DNA of 33,058 nucleotides from Pseudomonadota bacterium. GTDB taxonomy: Bacteria > Pseudomonadota > Gammaproteobacteria > Steroidobacterales > Steroidobacteraceae. The notes beneath the pieces were generated by a model. That model was not told the DNA's origin. It saw only the letters and a list, made by a program, of their open reading frames with translations, and did no database searches. The stretch covers positions 1 through 33,058 of the forward strand of contig JADJOO010000017.1 of NCBI GenBank assembly GCA_016713725.1. The letters are read 5' to 3'. The position numbers were made by a program, and so were the translations under genes. Shown in pieces: positions 9,492-17,972 of the stretch; positions within the stretch are counted from its first letter, which is position 1; every line of letters begins with the position of its first letter.

Positions 9492-9995
9492 GTGCCAAGC
9501 CAGCGCCACATCATCGCCATCACCCTGCAGAATGAATCGGGCGCGCTCACCCGCGTGGCAGGCCTGTTCTCGACCCGCGGCTACAACATCGAATCGCTGA
9601 ACGTAGCGGCGACGGACGATCCCACGGTCTCCCGCCTGACGCTGGTGACGACCGGCAACGACGCCGTCATCCACCAGATCACGCAGCAGTCGCTGAAGCT
9701 GGTCGACGTGGTCGACGTCGAGGACGTCACACGCGAGGAACACTTCGAGCGCGAACTGCTGCTGATCAAGGTCAAGGCGAAGGCCACCCAGGTCGGATCG
9801 CTCTGGTCGGCCACGCAACGCGCGGGCGGCCGCGTGCTCTGGGATGCGGCGGACAGCTTCACCATCGAACTCACGAGCAGCGAGGCCGACATCAACCGCT
9901 TCATGGCGGAGGTCGCGAACTTCGGCGAGGTGCTTGAAGTGGTGCGCAGCGGCGCGCTCGCGATCCAGAAGGGACGGCATATCCTGGAGTCGTAA
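9492..9995 (+). CDS. ilvH: acetolactate synthase small (regulatory) subunit
   Basis: This is the regulatory partner of acetolactate synthase. It binds valine through an N-terminal ACT domain and stimulates the large subunit. The protein has 167 residues, normal for IlvH. IAITLQNESGALTRVAGLFS and RGYNIESLNVAATDDP show the ACT domain, and the C-terminal half (LLLIKVKAKATQVGSLW onward) matches the IlvH dimer domain. The start is GTG 9492, with CTGGAG at 9480-9485 as ribosome site. A TAGAAT hexamer at 9457-9462 is a good -10 box, but no convincing -35 box is seen. It is unusual that it is transcribed away from the large-subunit gene instead of following it. Confidence 0.93.
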   Translation: MPSQRHIIAITLQNESGALTRVAGLFSTRGYNIESLNVAATDDPTVSRLTLVTTGNDAVIHQITQQSLKLVDVVDVEDVTREEHFERELLLIKVKAKATQVGSLWSATQRAGGRVLWDAADSFTIELTSSEADINRFMAEVANFGEVLEVVRSGALAIQKGRHILES

Positions 9996-10082
9996 CGTCC
10001 AGGCTGCCCGCGTCGCGCAGCGGTCGTGTTCGCGGGGATGTCGCATGGCAAGATCCCGGCACAACCACCTGGGGGGCACGCC

Positions 10083-10853
10083 ATGGCCAACGACCGTCAC
10101 TCGGAAAGCCTTGCGTCGCAACGCGACCGGCAAGTCCAGCTTGGCCTGATAGTCACGGCGCTCTGGGTTGGCGCAGGCGTTCTGTACGTGGCCATGTCCA
10201 TGGGCTGGATCGCTTTCCTGCGGCTGCCGCTCGGCGACCTCGGCGATTTCCTGGACGGCGCGTTCGCACCGCTCGCTTTTCTCTGGCTGGTGCTCGGGTT
10301 GTTTCTCCAGCAGCGCGAGCTCGCGGCCAACAACGCCGCGATCCAGCGCCAGTTCGAAGTCATGCAGCGCACGGCAGAGCACGCCGAGATCCAGACCCGC
10401 GCCATTGCCGCCAACGAACTGCACGCGCGACAGGACACGTTCATCGACGTGGCCCAGATGGTGATGCACCAGCTCGAGGTGATCGCCGGGATGCTGTTCA
10501 TTTCGAGCCAGGGCACGTTCGGAGACGGCGTGGTGTCGGACGATGAGGTCGACTTGATGTTCGCGCGCCTGAGTTCCGGCGAGTCGTCCGTCTTCAGTCG
10601 CCGCATGATCCTGCTGCACGTGCGGCTGGCCGATTCGCCGGACGGATGGGCGTTGTTCTACGGGACGCCGATCCGCAAGCAGCATTGCGAGAGCTACATC
10701 CGCAGCTTCGAGCGGCTGCTGCTGAGCGCCGCGGGATGTGACCCGGAAGGCATGATCGTGGATGCGCTGCACGGCAACGCGCAGGGCCGGCTGTATCGCG
10801 TGATGTGCACGTTGCGGGATTCGCCGCCAGCCGGCGTATCGGTTGCCGGTTGA
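10083..10853 (+). CDS. two-helix membrane protein with coiled coil, function unknown
   Basis: This is an intact protein of 256 residues, which I do not recognise by function. The start is ATG 10083, preceded by a purine-rich CTGGGGGG. Two transmembrane helices lie at about residues 18-40 (LGLIVTALWVGAGVLYVAMS) and 58-78 (FLDGAFAPLAFLWLVLGLFL). A Gln/Glu/Arg/Ala-rich stretch then predicts a coiled coil to about residue 130. The remaining C-terminal part is soluble and mixed in character. The FAPLAFLWLVLG helix followed by a coiled coil is a widespread layout in uncharacterised bacterial membrane proteins. It lies 87 bases after ilvH on the same strand, which may be only chance adjacency. Confidence 0.75.
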   Translation: MANDRHSESLASQRDRQVQLGLIVTALWVGAGVLYVAMSMGWIAFLRLPLGDLGDFLDGAFAPLAFLWLVLGLFLQQRELAANNAAIQRQFEVMQRTAEHAEIQTRAIAANELHARQDTFIDVAQMVMHQLEVIAGMLFISSQGTFGDGVVSDDEVDLMFARLSSGESSVFSRRMILLHVRLADSPDGWALFYGTPIRKQHCESYIRSFERLLLSAAGCDPEGMIVDALHGNAQGRLYRVMCTLRDSPPAGVSVAG

Positions 10854-11021
10854 CCAAGCGTCAGGTCGCCCGCGCACAAGCAGCTGTCGCTCGCGAAGCG
10901 GAGGCCGCAGAACCTGCAGGGTCTGCACCGGCATTGCGAGCGACGCATTCTTCGATGTATTCGCCAATGGGCGCGACGGCCGTCTCCCGGGCGGCCGGCC
11001 ACCCCGCACGGCGACACCCAG

Positions 11022-12017
11022 TCAACGCTTGCGAAAACTCGAGACCTTCACCAGAACCTCACGCTCCCCGGTCTCTGGTTTGAGCGTCAGAATCTTACCG
11101 ACGCCCGGTTTGTAATATTTCTTCTCGAACCCACCCGGCTCCAACGGCGTGAATTCGCCCGTCACCAGGCAGTTGCCCGCGCAGGACGTGTACGGGGACC
11201 TCGCGCTGCCGTTCAGTTTGATGACCTCGGCCAGGTCCTCGGCGTCGCCGAGCAGGAATTCCTGCCGGTACACGTCGCCGACCTGTGGCGCCGCCTTCAT
11301 CAGGATTCCGGGCTTTGCGTCGTCGATCCCGACACGCCAGGAGCCGTCGAGGTCGGTCAGCAGGCCGTCCTCGTAGTTCCGGGCAATCTCGCCGAAGTAC
11401 CACACGTTGCCCTGGAGATCCTGGGCGAAGTAATCATCCGTGTCCTCGATCAACTCGCCGGTCGTCAGGTCCGTAACGACGTCGTGGACGATCCGACAGG
11501 TGACGCCAGCGATCTCGATCGTGTCGTATGTCACCTCGACGACGACCTTCTCGCCGGAATGTTTGCTGACATACTCGAAACGCGTGCCGGCCTTGAGCGG
11601 CAGATACGGATTGACCGCGATTGTGCCGCCAATGTCCGCGGGATCGGCAAACTGGGACGGATCGATCTGCGGATCGTACGGGTCCTGGCCCAACGCTACA
11701 CATACGTCCTGACGGGCAGCGAAAACGTCGCCGCATTCCAGCAATGCTTCCTGCTGCGCTGTCCGCGCTTCCTGCCGGCATCCTGGGCGTTCGCTGGCAT
11801 CGGCGATGTTCGCGCAGTTGCCAATGTCGATCCAGTAGTCGTCCGTCGCCTCGTTGGCACAGGCGTTGCGACCGGCGCGTGATGTTGCGGCGCAGGCCCC
11901 CGGCGGGTCTGCATCCGCCGGTCCACTCGCCACAGCGGCGCTGGCCAGCAAGGTGGCGCAGATGGCCATCGTGAGCGGCGCGCATACCGGTCCCAATTTG
12001 CTGATCATGGTGAGCAT
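11022..12017 (-). CDS. secreted Cys-rich protein of an uncharacterised family
   Basis: This is an intact protein of 331 residues from ATG 12017, with AGGAG seven bases upstream. Residues 1 to about 31 form a signal peptide (PLTMAICATLLASAAVASG). The mature N-terminal part to about residue 105 carries seven Cys, with segments such as RNACANEATDDYWIDIGNC and ALLECGDVFAARQDVCVALG. The C-terminal part begins NPYLPLKAGTRFEYVSKHSG and contains DDYFAQDLQGNVWYFGE and VGDVYRQEFLLGDAEDLAEV. From memory this two-part layout occurs in many proteobacterial and myxobacterial genomes without a known role. It faces away from the ECF sigma gene, and its upstream region holds an element matching one ahead of the sigma gene. 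That makes it a likely regulon member. Confidence 0.8.
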   Translation of the reverse strand: MLTMISKLGPVCAPLTMAICATLLASAAVASGPADADPPGACAATSRAGRNACANEATDDYWIDIGNCANIADASERPGCRQEARTAQQEALLECGDVFAARQDVCVALGQDPYDPQIDPSQFADPADIGGTIAVNPYLPLKAGTRFEYVSKHSGEKVVVEVTYDTIEIAGVTCRIVHDVVTDLTTGELIEDTDDYFAQDLQGNVWYFGEIARNYEDGLLTDLDGSWRVGIDDAKPGILMKAAPQVGDVYRQEFLLGDAEDLAEVIKLNGSARSPYTSCAGNCLVTGEFTPLEPGGFEKKYYKPGVGKILTLKPETGEREVLVKVSSFRKR

Positions 12018-12055
12018 TGCAGGTCTCCTGTCGTGTTTGTTGCCCCTACGTCCAA

Positions 12056-12083
12056 TTAGACGCCGGTCGCACCGGAATCCCTC
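12056..12083 (-). promoter_or_regulatory. candidate ECF-type promoter for the Cys-rich secreted protein
   Basis: On the minus strand GAGGGAT (12083-12077) is followed after 14 bases by CGTCTAA (12062-12056). The start codon of the minus-strand gene lies 45 bases from the first base of CGTCTAA. The same pattern with the same spacing occurs on the plus strand ahead of the sigma gene. A CGTC-containing -10 box is common for ECF sigma factors. Assignment to this sigma factor is inference. Confidence 0.55.
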
Positions 12084-12132
12084 GTGGCTGGGTCGGCTGC
12101 GTCCCCTGCAGCGGGTTCGATCGGTCCGTCGC

Positions 12133-12160
12133 GAAGGATCCACCCGCCACGAACGTCTAA
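12133..12160 (+). promoter_or_regulatory. candidate ECF-type promoter for the sigma/FecR/receptor operon
   Basis: GAAGGAT (12133-12139) is followed after 14 bases by CGTCTAA (12154-12160). It lies 46 bases upstream of the GTG start at 12200. It matches the outward-facing element for the divergent gene in both boxes except one base, and in spacing exactly. The likely meaning is autoregulation of the operon by its own sigma factor. Confidence 0.55.
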
Positions 12161-12199
12161 GCTTCAAGCAGCAAACGATAGAGCGAGGCGCGACGGACC

Positions 12200-12814
12200 G
12201 TGAGCGGGATTGTTCATTCGGACCTGGTGGTGGCACGACGCATCCTGTCGGGCGACCAGGCTGAATTCCGCTCCTTGTTCGACTGTTACTTTCCGCGCCT
12301 GTATCGATTCGCACTCGCCCGTCTCGACGGCGATCACGACGCGGCCCGCGACGTCGTGCAGCAGACCTTCTGCCGGGGTATCGAACGCCTCGATAGCTAC
12401 CGCGGCGAGGCCGCGCTCTACACGTGGTTCTACCAGGTTTGTCGAAACACGCTGCTGGACTATGGCCGCCGCACGCGCCGTGAGCTCCGGGTGATCGTGC
12501 CGCTGGAGGACCTGCCTGACGTGCGTGCGGCGCTGGAAACCCTGGCCGCTCCGCTCTCCGAGCTACCTGAGACCGGCGTGTGGCGCTCGGAGATGGGGCG
12601 GCTGGTACAGGCGACAGTGGATGCCCTGCCGGAGCGATACGGCGAGGTGCTCGAGTGGAAGTATGTGGACGGTCAATCGGTGAAGCACATCGCCGTGCGG
12701 CTCGGTGTCAGCGACAAGGCGGCGGAGTCTCTGCTGACCCGGGCGCGGGCTTCCGCGAAGCGATCACGGCAATGGCTGGCCCGCTGGACTCGCCTGCTAC
12801 CGGGCCGGACCTGA
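12200..12814 (+). CDS. ECF-family RNA polymerase sigma factor
   Basis: This is an intact sigma-70-family ECF factor of 204 residues from GTG 12200. Region 2 spans about residues 25-90: SLFDCYFPRLYRFALARL, then the conserved DVVQQTFCRGIERLDSYRG with core-binding and -10 contacts, then TWFYQVCRNTLLDYGRR. Region 4 spans about residues 135-190: DALPERYGEVLEWKYVDG, then a helix-turn-helix in SVKHIAVRLGVSDKAAESLL. It is the first gene of an apparent operon with a FecR-like gene 40 bases downstream and a TonB receptor. This is the FecI/FecR/FecA arrangement for surface signalling. Its target promoters may be the two GARGGAT-N14-CGTCTAA elements in the upstream gap. Confidence 0.92.
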   Translation: MSGIVHSDLVVARRILSGDQAEFRSLFDCYFPRLYRFALARLDGDHDAARDVVQQTFCRGIERLDSYRGEAALYTWFYQVCRNTLLDYGRRTRRELRVIVPLEDLPDVRAALETLAAPLSELPETGVWRSEMGRLVQATVDALPERYGEVLEWKYVDGQSVKHIAVRLGVSDKAAESLLTRARASAKRSRQWLARWTRLLPGRT

Positions 12815-12854
12815 GAGAGTAGCAATGCAATGACCTCGGATATTGAACAACGGG

Positions 12855-13824
12855 ATGAGTGAGGACCCGGTCGGGACGCTGGTCCGTACGGCTGGGCGCC
12901 GCGCGGATCCGCCGGCGGAGGCCTACCGCGTGGTGCTTGCCGCGGCCGAGGACACCTGGCAGCGGAAGGTCGCTCACCGTCGACGCTGGCGCGTCGGCGT
13001 AAGGGCTTGCCGCCGTCTTCGTCCTCCTGAGCGGCAGGCGCAGCGCTACTGCGCGCCGTGCTGCCCATGGCGGCAGCACCGGAGGTCGCCCGCGTTGATC
13101 GCCTTTGGCGGCGGCGTCGAAACGCGGCCAACCGGCGCCGACGCCTGGCTCCCGCTGGTCGCGGGCGGACTCCCAATGCAGGCAGGTACTCACCTGCGTA
13201 CTGGCCCGGACGGCCGTGCCGACCTGCGGCTCGGAAGCGGCGTGTCGCTGCGCCTTGCGGGTGCTGACCGAGGTCGAGCTTCGTGCGCCGGACTCGATTC
13301 GCCTGCAGCACGGCGCGGTGTACACGGACACGGGCAGCGGCGTCAGTGGCATTGTCATCGATACGCCACTGGGTACCGCACGCGACCTGGGCACGCAGTT
13401 CGAACTGCGTTACGTGGGCGATGTGTTGCAGCTGCGGGTTCGCGAGGGAATCGTCTCGTTGCAGCGCGATTCGGGGGCACTCGTTGCAGCTGCGGGCCAG
13501 CAATTGTCAATCGACGCACGAGGCAGCGTCACACGCGGGAACATCGCGGGCGATGACCTGGCTTGGGCCTGGGCCGAGACCGTTACGCCGGTGCCAGACT
13601 TCAATGGCCGGCCAGTCTCGGTGCTGCTCGACTGGGTCGCACAGGAGACGGGTCGCCAGGTGCGGTATGCGGGTGCGGCCGCAGAGCGGCAAGCTGCTGC
13701 GGTGATATTGCACGGTCAGATCGGCCCGCTCGCGCCACTCGATACTCTGCGCGTCTGGCTTGCGACGACTGACCTTGCCTACGAAATTCTGCCGGACGGT
13801 ACAATCGAGGTCCGCTACGAGTAG
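12855..13824 (+). CDS. FecR-like anti-sigma factor / signal transducer, frame-broken
   Basis: This is a FecR-family inner-membrane regulator of about 320 residues. The start at ATG 12855 gives a short cytoplasmic sigma-binding domain (PPAEAYRVVLAAAEDTW). A membrane helix follows, read as LAAVFVLLSG in a shifted frame near 13010-13040. The periplasmic FecR domain has LIAFGGGVETRPTGADAWLP and LRTGPDGRADLRLGSGVSLR. After another shift near 13262 it continues as DTPLGTARDLGTQFELRY and VREGIVSL. From about 13590 to the end is an STN-like fold (NGRPVSVLLDWVAQETGRQV to a final TIEVRYE), known in FecR C-terminal domains as the part that meets the receptor signalling domain. The breaks are probably errors, since both flanking genes are intact. 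It ends 17 bases before the receptor gene. Confidence 0.82.
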
Positions 13825-13841
13825 GCACAAGGGCTCCAGTC

Positions 13842-16199
13842 GTGAATCCGCCGAGAGTGCCGAGCATCGCTGCCGGGGTGGACCGGCTGACGCGATGGCG
13901 CCGGTTCGTGCTTGGCTGGTTGCTTGCCGCGGCAGCGGCGAATGCCCCGGCAGAGTCCAGTCAGTACGCAGGGCTAGAGCTCGAGCAGGCACTCGAGCGG
14001 CTCGAGGCGCAGGGCCTGGCGATCATCTACAGCAGCGATCTCGTGAAGCACGGGATGAGGATCGCAGCCGAGCCCGCCGGCCGTGACCCTCGTACCCTGC
14101 TTGCGGAGATCGTCGGCCCATTTGGAATTGCCGTGACCGCAGGGCCAGGCGGCACATTGCTGCTGGTGCGCGCGGAGGCCACCCGGCGACCGGCCCCTTC
14201 CTCAACGCCGGCGCTCGGCAATCCGACACGCGATCTCGACGAGATCATCGTCAGCGCCAGTCGCTATCGACTGTCCGTGGGCCCCTTGGCGTCCACAGCC
14301 GAGCTGACGGCAGCCGATATCGCGCTGCTCCCCGAACTCGGGGATGATCCACTGCGCGCCGTCGCACGGCTGCCTGGCGTGGCTCACCAGGATTTCACCA
14401 GCAAGTCCAACATCCGCGGCGGCGTCGACGATGAGACGCTCGTGAGCTTCGACGGACTCCGCCTGTACAACGCTTTCCACCTGAAGGACTTCCAGAGCCT
14501 CTTCAGCAGCATCGATCCAGGCCTCGTGGGCGGCCTCACCGTGTACACGGCCGGTTTTCCAGTCACCTATGGCGATCGCATGGGCAGCGTGATCGAAATC
14601 ACGCCGGTCGAGCCTGGCGAGGAACTGCAGGGCCAGCTGGCGGCAAGTTTTTTCAACCTGAGTGGACTGGTCGGCGGGTCATTTGATTCCGCTGCGGGTC
14701 ACTGGCTGGCATCGGCGCGGCGCGGCAACCTCGACCTGGTGCTCGACGTGTCGGATTCGAATCTCGGCGAGCCGAAGTACTCGGACCTCTATGCTCATGT
14801 AGACTACCAACTTGCCCACGGGTTGCTCGTCGAAGGCAACGTCCTCACTTTCAAGGACGACTTGCGGGTCTCGGATCGCGACGAGGAAGAGGTCGCGACC
14901 GCGGAATATCGTGACGAGTACCTCTGGCTGCGCCTCGGCCACGATCGTTCTGCCGCGGCTGGCGGGCGCGTACAGCTTCACACGCCAGACTCAGCAACGA
15001 TCGTGCCGGGGGTGCCGACCTCCCCGGGCGTCGGCAGCGGTACGCTCAAGGATCGAAGCTCGTTCACGATCGACTCACTTCAGGCCGATGCATGGAGGAG
15101 TCTTGGACCCGCGACCGTCCTCGAGGCAGGGGCGGAATGGCGTCGCGCGAGTGGTCGCTACGACTACCAGGACGAAGCCAGGTTCGAGGTGCTGTTCCTT
15201 ACGCCCGGCGCACCGACGGATACGATTCGTGCGCGGGCAGTTTCCCTCCGCCCGGAGGGTGAGCAGTACGCCGCGTATCTCAACGCACGCCTGGAACCGT
15301 GGCCGGGCGTGACAGGCGAGGCGGGCCTGCGCTGGGACCGCGAGACACTGAGCGATGACGGCAGTGACAGCTTGAGTCCGCGCCTTGGAGTGTTGTGGCA
15401 AGCCAGCGCGCATACACGCCTGAGGGTTGGCTGGGGACGGCATTTTCAGGCACAGGCAATCGACGAGTTGCCGGTCTCTGATGGCGAATCAGAGTTCTCT
15501 CCGTCACAGCGAGCCGAGCACTGGATCGCGAGCGTCGAGCAACGACTCACTGTGGACCTCGACCTGCGGGTCGAGGCGTACCGCAAGAATTATCAGCGAC
15601 TTCGGCCGCGCTTCGAGAACCTGCTCAATCCACTCGTCGTGTTGCCGGAGCTCAAACCCGACCGCATCCGGATCGAACCGGACTCGGCGATCGCCGAAGG
15701 TGTGGAATTTTCAATCAATTACGGTTCTGGCGGACCACGCACAGCGTGGCTCAGCTATAGCCTGTCCCACGTCGAGGATCGGGTAGCCAGCGACTGGATC
15801 AACCGCGGTTGGGACCAGACCCATTTCATCAGCGCCGGGGCGGCGCACCGTGGACCGCGGTGGGAAGTGAGTCTCGCTGTTGCGTGGCACAGCGGGTGGC
15901 CGACCACGGCCGTCGAGCTTGAAACCCTCGAGCCGTTCCCGCTGGTCGCCGCCGGGCCACGCAATGATGAGCGGCTCGGTACCTACGCGCGGTTCGATGC
16001 CCGGTTGGCGCGGAGATTCAGCTTTGATTCGCGGCAGCAGCTGACCGTCTTTCTCGAAATCAGCAACCTTACCAACCGTAGCAACGATTGTTGCGTGGAA
16101 TACCAGATTGAATCAGAGGATGGACCGGCGTTCCTGGACGTGGCGACAGTGAAATCGTTGTCCCTGGTGCCATCGCTCGGCTTCGTCTGGGAGTTCTGA
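13842..16199 (+). CDS. TonB-dependent outer-membrane receptor with N-terminal signalling (STN) domain
   Basis: This is an intact receptor of 785 residues, starting at GTG 13842 with AAGGG upstream. A signal peptide ends at about residue 37 (LGWLLAAAAANAPA). Residues of about 42-108 form an STN domain (LELEQALERLEAQGLAIIYS), which passes ligand signals to a FecR partner. A TonB-box-like DEIIVSASR comes near residue 132. The plug domain follows, with DDPLRAVARLPGVAHQDF, the hallmark SNIRGGVDDETLVSFDGLRL and GFPVTYGDRMGSVIEI. The rest is a 22-strand-type barrel ending in Phe (LGFVWEF), as outer-membrane assembly requires. The ligand is unknown. Nothing in the neighbourhood is a siderophore gene, so a carbohydrate, peptide or metal chelate is equally open. 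Confidence 0.92.
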   Translation: MNPPRVPSIAAGVDRLTRWRRFVLGWLLAAAAANAPAESSQYAGLELEQALERLEAQGLAIIYSSDLVKHGMRIAAEPAGRDPRTLLAEIVGPFGIAVTAGPGGTLLLVRAEATRRPAPSSTPALGNPTRDLDEIIVSASRYRLSVGPLASTAELTAADIALLPELGDDPLRAVARLPGVAHQDFTSKSNIRGGVDDETLVSFDGLRLYNAFHLKDFQSLFSSIDPGLVGGLTVYTAGFPVTYGDRMGSVIEITPVEPGEELQGQLAASFFNLSGLVGGSFDSAAGHWLASARRGNLDLVLDVSDSNLGEPKYSDLYAHVDYQLAHGLLVEGNVLTFKDDLRVSDRDEEEVATAEYRDEYLWLRLGHDRSAAAGGRVQLHTPDSATIVPGVPTSPGVGSGTLKDRSSFTIDSLQADAWRSLGPATVLEAGAEWRRASGRYDYQDEARFEVLFLTPGAPTDTIRARAVSLRPEGEQYAAYLNARLEPWPGVTGEAGLRWDRETLSDDGSDSLSPRLGVLWQASAHTRLRVGWGRHFQAQAIDELPVSDGESEFSPSQRAEHWIASVEQRLTVDLDLRVEAYRKNYQRLRPRFENLLNPLVVLPELKPDRIRIEPDSAIAEGVEFSINYGSGGPRTAWLSYSLSHVEDRVASDWINRGWDQTHFISAGAAHRGPRWEVSLAVAWHSGWPTTAVELETLEPFPLVAAGPRNDERLGTYARFDARLARRFSFDSRQQLTVFLEISNLTNRSNDCCVEYQIESEDGPAFLDVATVKSLSLVPSLGFVWEF

Positions 16200-16275
16200 G
16201 CGGGAGTCGTTGCGAAATCGGGCAGGAATCGAACCCAGGGTCGCGTCGTCCTGGCGCTGATCGCCAATCATTCCC

Positions 16276-16756
16276 TCAGGGCAGCGCCGCAAACCCCACG
16301 TACCCATCGGCGAGCGTCTGCAGCGCCGCGCGCACCTGTGGCGGAATCGGCACCGGTCGTCGCAACTCGCTGTCGACATACGTGCACGAACCGGCCGATG
16401 GCCGCGGGTTCGGCCGACTGGTTGCGAAACAAGCCGATGCGGTACACGACGCTCGAGTTGCCCAGCCGCTCGAGCGCAAGCCCGGCGTAGACGGTGTCCG
16501 GAAAGCTCAGTTCGCTCATGAACTTGCAGCTCGTCTCCGCGACGATCCCGATGGCCGGCAACTCCCGTACGTCGCAGCCGCTCGCCTCGATCAGGAAACC
16601 GTTCACCGCGGTGTCGAAGTACGAGTAGTACACGACGTTGTTGACGTGGCCGTACTGATCGTTGTCCATCCAGCGCGTGGTGATCGCCCGCAGGACGGGA
16701 AACTCGTCGCGGCGCGTGGGGGGCTGCGGCGGCGCGGTCGCTGCGACTGTGGTCAT
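16276..16756 (-). CDS. hotdog-fold acyl-CoA thioesterase (4HBT family), one frame break
   Basis: This is a cytoplasmic hotdog-fold thioesterase of about 160 residues that hydrolyses an acyl-CoA. RWMDNDQYGHVNNVVYYSYF carries the catalytic Asp and the GHVNN motif of the 4-hydroxybenzoyl-CoA thioesterase family, and SCKFMSELSFPDTVYAGL follows. Near 16385 one base is out of register. The correct ending, in the next frame, is YVDSELRRPVPIPPQVRAAL and then a stop at 16276-16278. The start is ATG 16756. It is divergent from the alcohol dehydrogenase gene, 87 bases between starts. The acyl substrate is unknown; the context suggests general fatty-acid or CoA turnover. Confidence 0.87.
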
Positions 16757-16843
16757 GCTGTCCTACTCCAACGGCGCACCGGTCTGTCGGCGTGCGCATT
16801 ATTGCAGTGGAGGGCGGCGGTGCGCATGGGCTACGCTCGGCCC

Positions 16844-17972
16844 ATGCTCAAAACCAAGGCCGCCGTGCTGCGCGAGCTGGTCGTCCCGGCCCGTATGCCC
16901 AATCGAAACCGCTCGTGATCGAGGGAATTCGATCTCGCGCCACCTGGACCCGGCGAGGTGCTTGTCCGCGTGCGGGCCGCCGGGCTGTGCCACTCCGACC
17001 TTTCGGTCATCGACGGCAACCGGCCGCGACCGCTGCCGATGGTACTCGGCCACGAGATGGCGGGCGTGGTCGAGGAAGTCGGCCACGGCGTCACCGACCT
17101 GCAACGCGGGGATCACGTCGTTGCTTCGTTCGTGCCGAGCTGCGGCGTGTGCAGCCCCTGCGTGGCCGGGCGTCCTGCGCTGTGCGAACCCGGACTCGCG
17201 TCGAACACCGCGGGCACGCTGCTGTCCGGCGAACGCCGGCTCTGCCAGCACGGCGCGCCGGTCAACCATCACCTGGGCGTATCGGGTTTTGCCGAGTGGG
17301 CGACGGTGTCGTCGCTCGCTGGTGCGGGTCGATCCCACGTTGCCATTCGCGGAGGCCGCGCTCTTTGGCTGCGCCGTCATCACGGGTGTGGGCGCGGTCG
17401 TCAACACCGCAGCGATGCCGAGGCACTCGTCGCTCGCCGTGATCGGGCTTGGTGGTGTCGGTCTCGCCGCGCTGCTGGCCGGACGCATGCAGGAAGCCAC
17501 CTCACTCGTCGCGATCGACCTCAATGAGGCGAAACTGGCCAAGGCGCGCGAATTCGGCGCCTCGCTGACCGTGAACGCGGCAGCGCCGGACTGCGTCGAC
17601 CGCGTCCGCGAGGCCACGGGCGGCGGAGTCGCTTTCGCGTTCGAGATGGCGGGCTCGGCGCGCGCACTCGAACTCGCCTATCGTGTCACCCGCCGTGGCG
17701 GTACGACGGTGTCCGCGGGCCTGCCTCATCCGCAACAGCAGGTCTCTTTCTCGCACGTCAGCCTGGTCGCCGAGGAGCGCACGCTGAAAGGCAGCTATCT
17801 CGGCAGTTGCGCGCCCGAACGCGACATTCCGCAATACATCGAGTGGTATCGCGCAGGACGCCTGCCCGTCGACAAGCTGCTGAGCGAGCGCATCCGGCTC
17901 GACGACATCAATGGCGCGTTCGACCGGCTCGCCGCCGGAGCGTCGATCCGGCAGGTGATCGAGATTGGCTGA
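16844..17972 (+). CDS. zinc-dependent alcohol dehydrogenase (MDR family), frame-broken
   Basis: This is a medium-chain Zn-alcohol dehydrogenase of about 375 residues. After the start MLKTKAAVLRELVVP, two shifts near 16900 and 16925 lead to GEVLVRVRAAGLCHSDLSVI, with the catalytic-zinc Cys. Then come VLGHEMAGVVEEVGHGV, with the zinc His and Glu, and CGVCSPCVAGRPALC, with the four structural-zinc Cys. A third shift near 17315 leads to FAEAALFGCAVITGVGAVVN and the Rossmann motif VIGLGGVGLAALLAGRM. The family layout is that of class III-like dehydrogenases and of crotonobetainyl- or aryl-alcohol-type enzymes; the substrate cannot be fixed. Its last codons overlap the proposed TTG start of the CIA30-like gene by eight bases, so the two are likely co-translated. 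Confidence 0.87.

Noticed and set aside
9486..11009. 507-codon open frame on the minus strand across ilvH and the membrane-protein gene
   Set aside because: It is antisense to two well-supported genes, is rich in Arg/Ala/His/Gln and shows no family motif. GC-rich codon use produces such frames.
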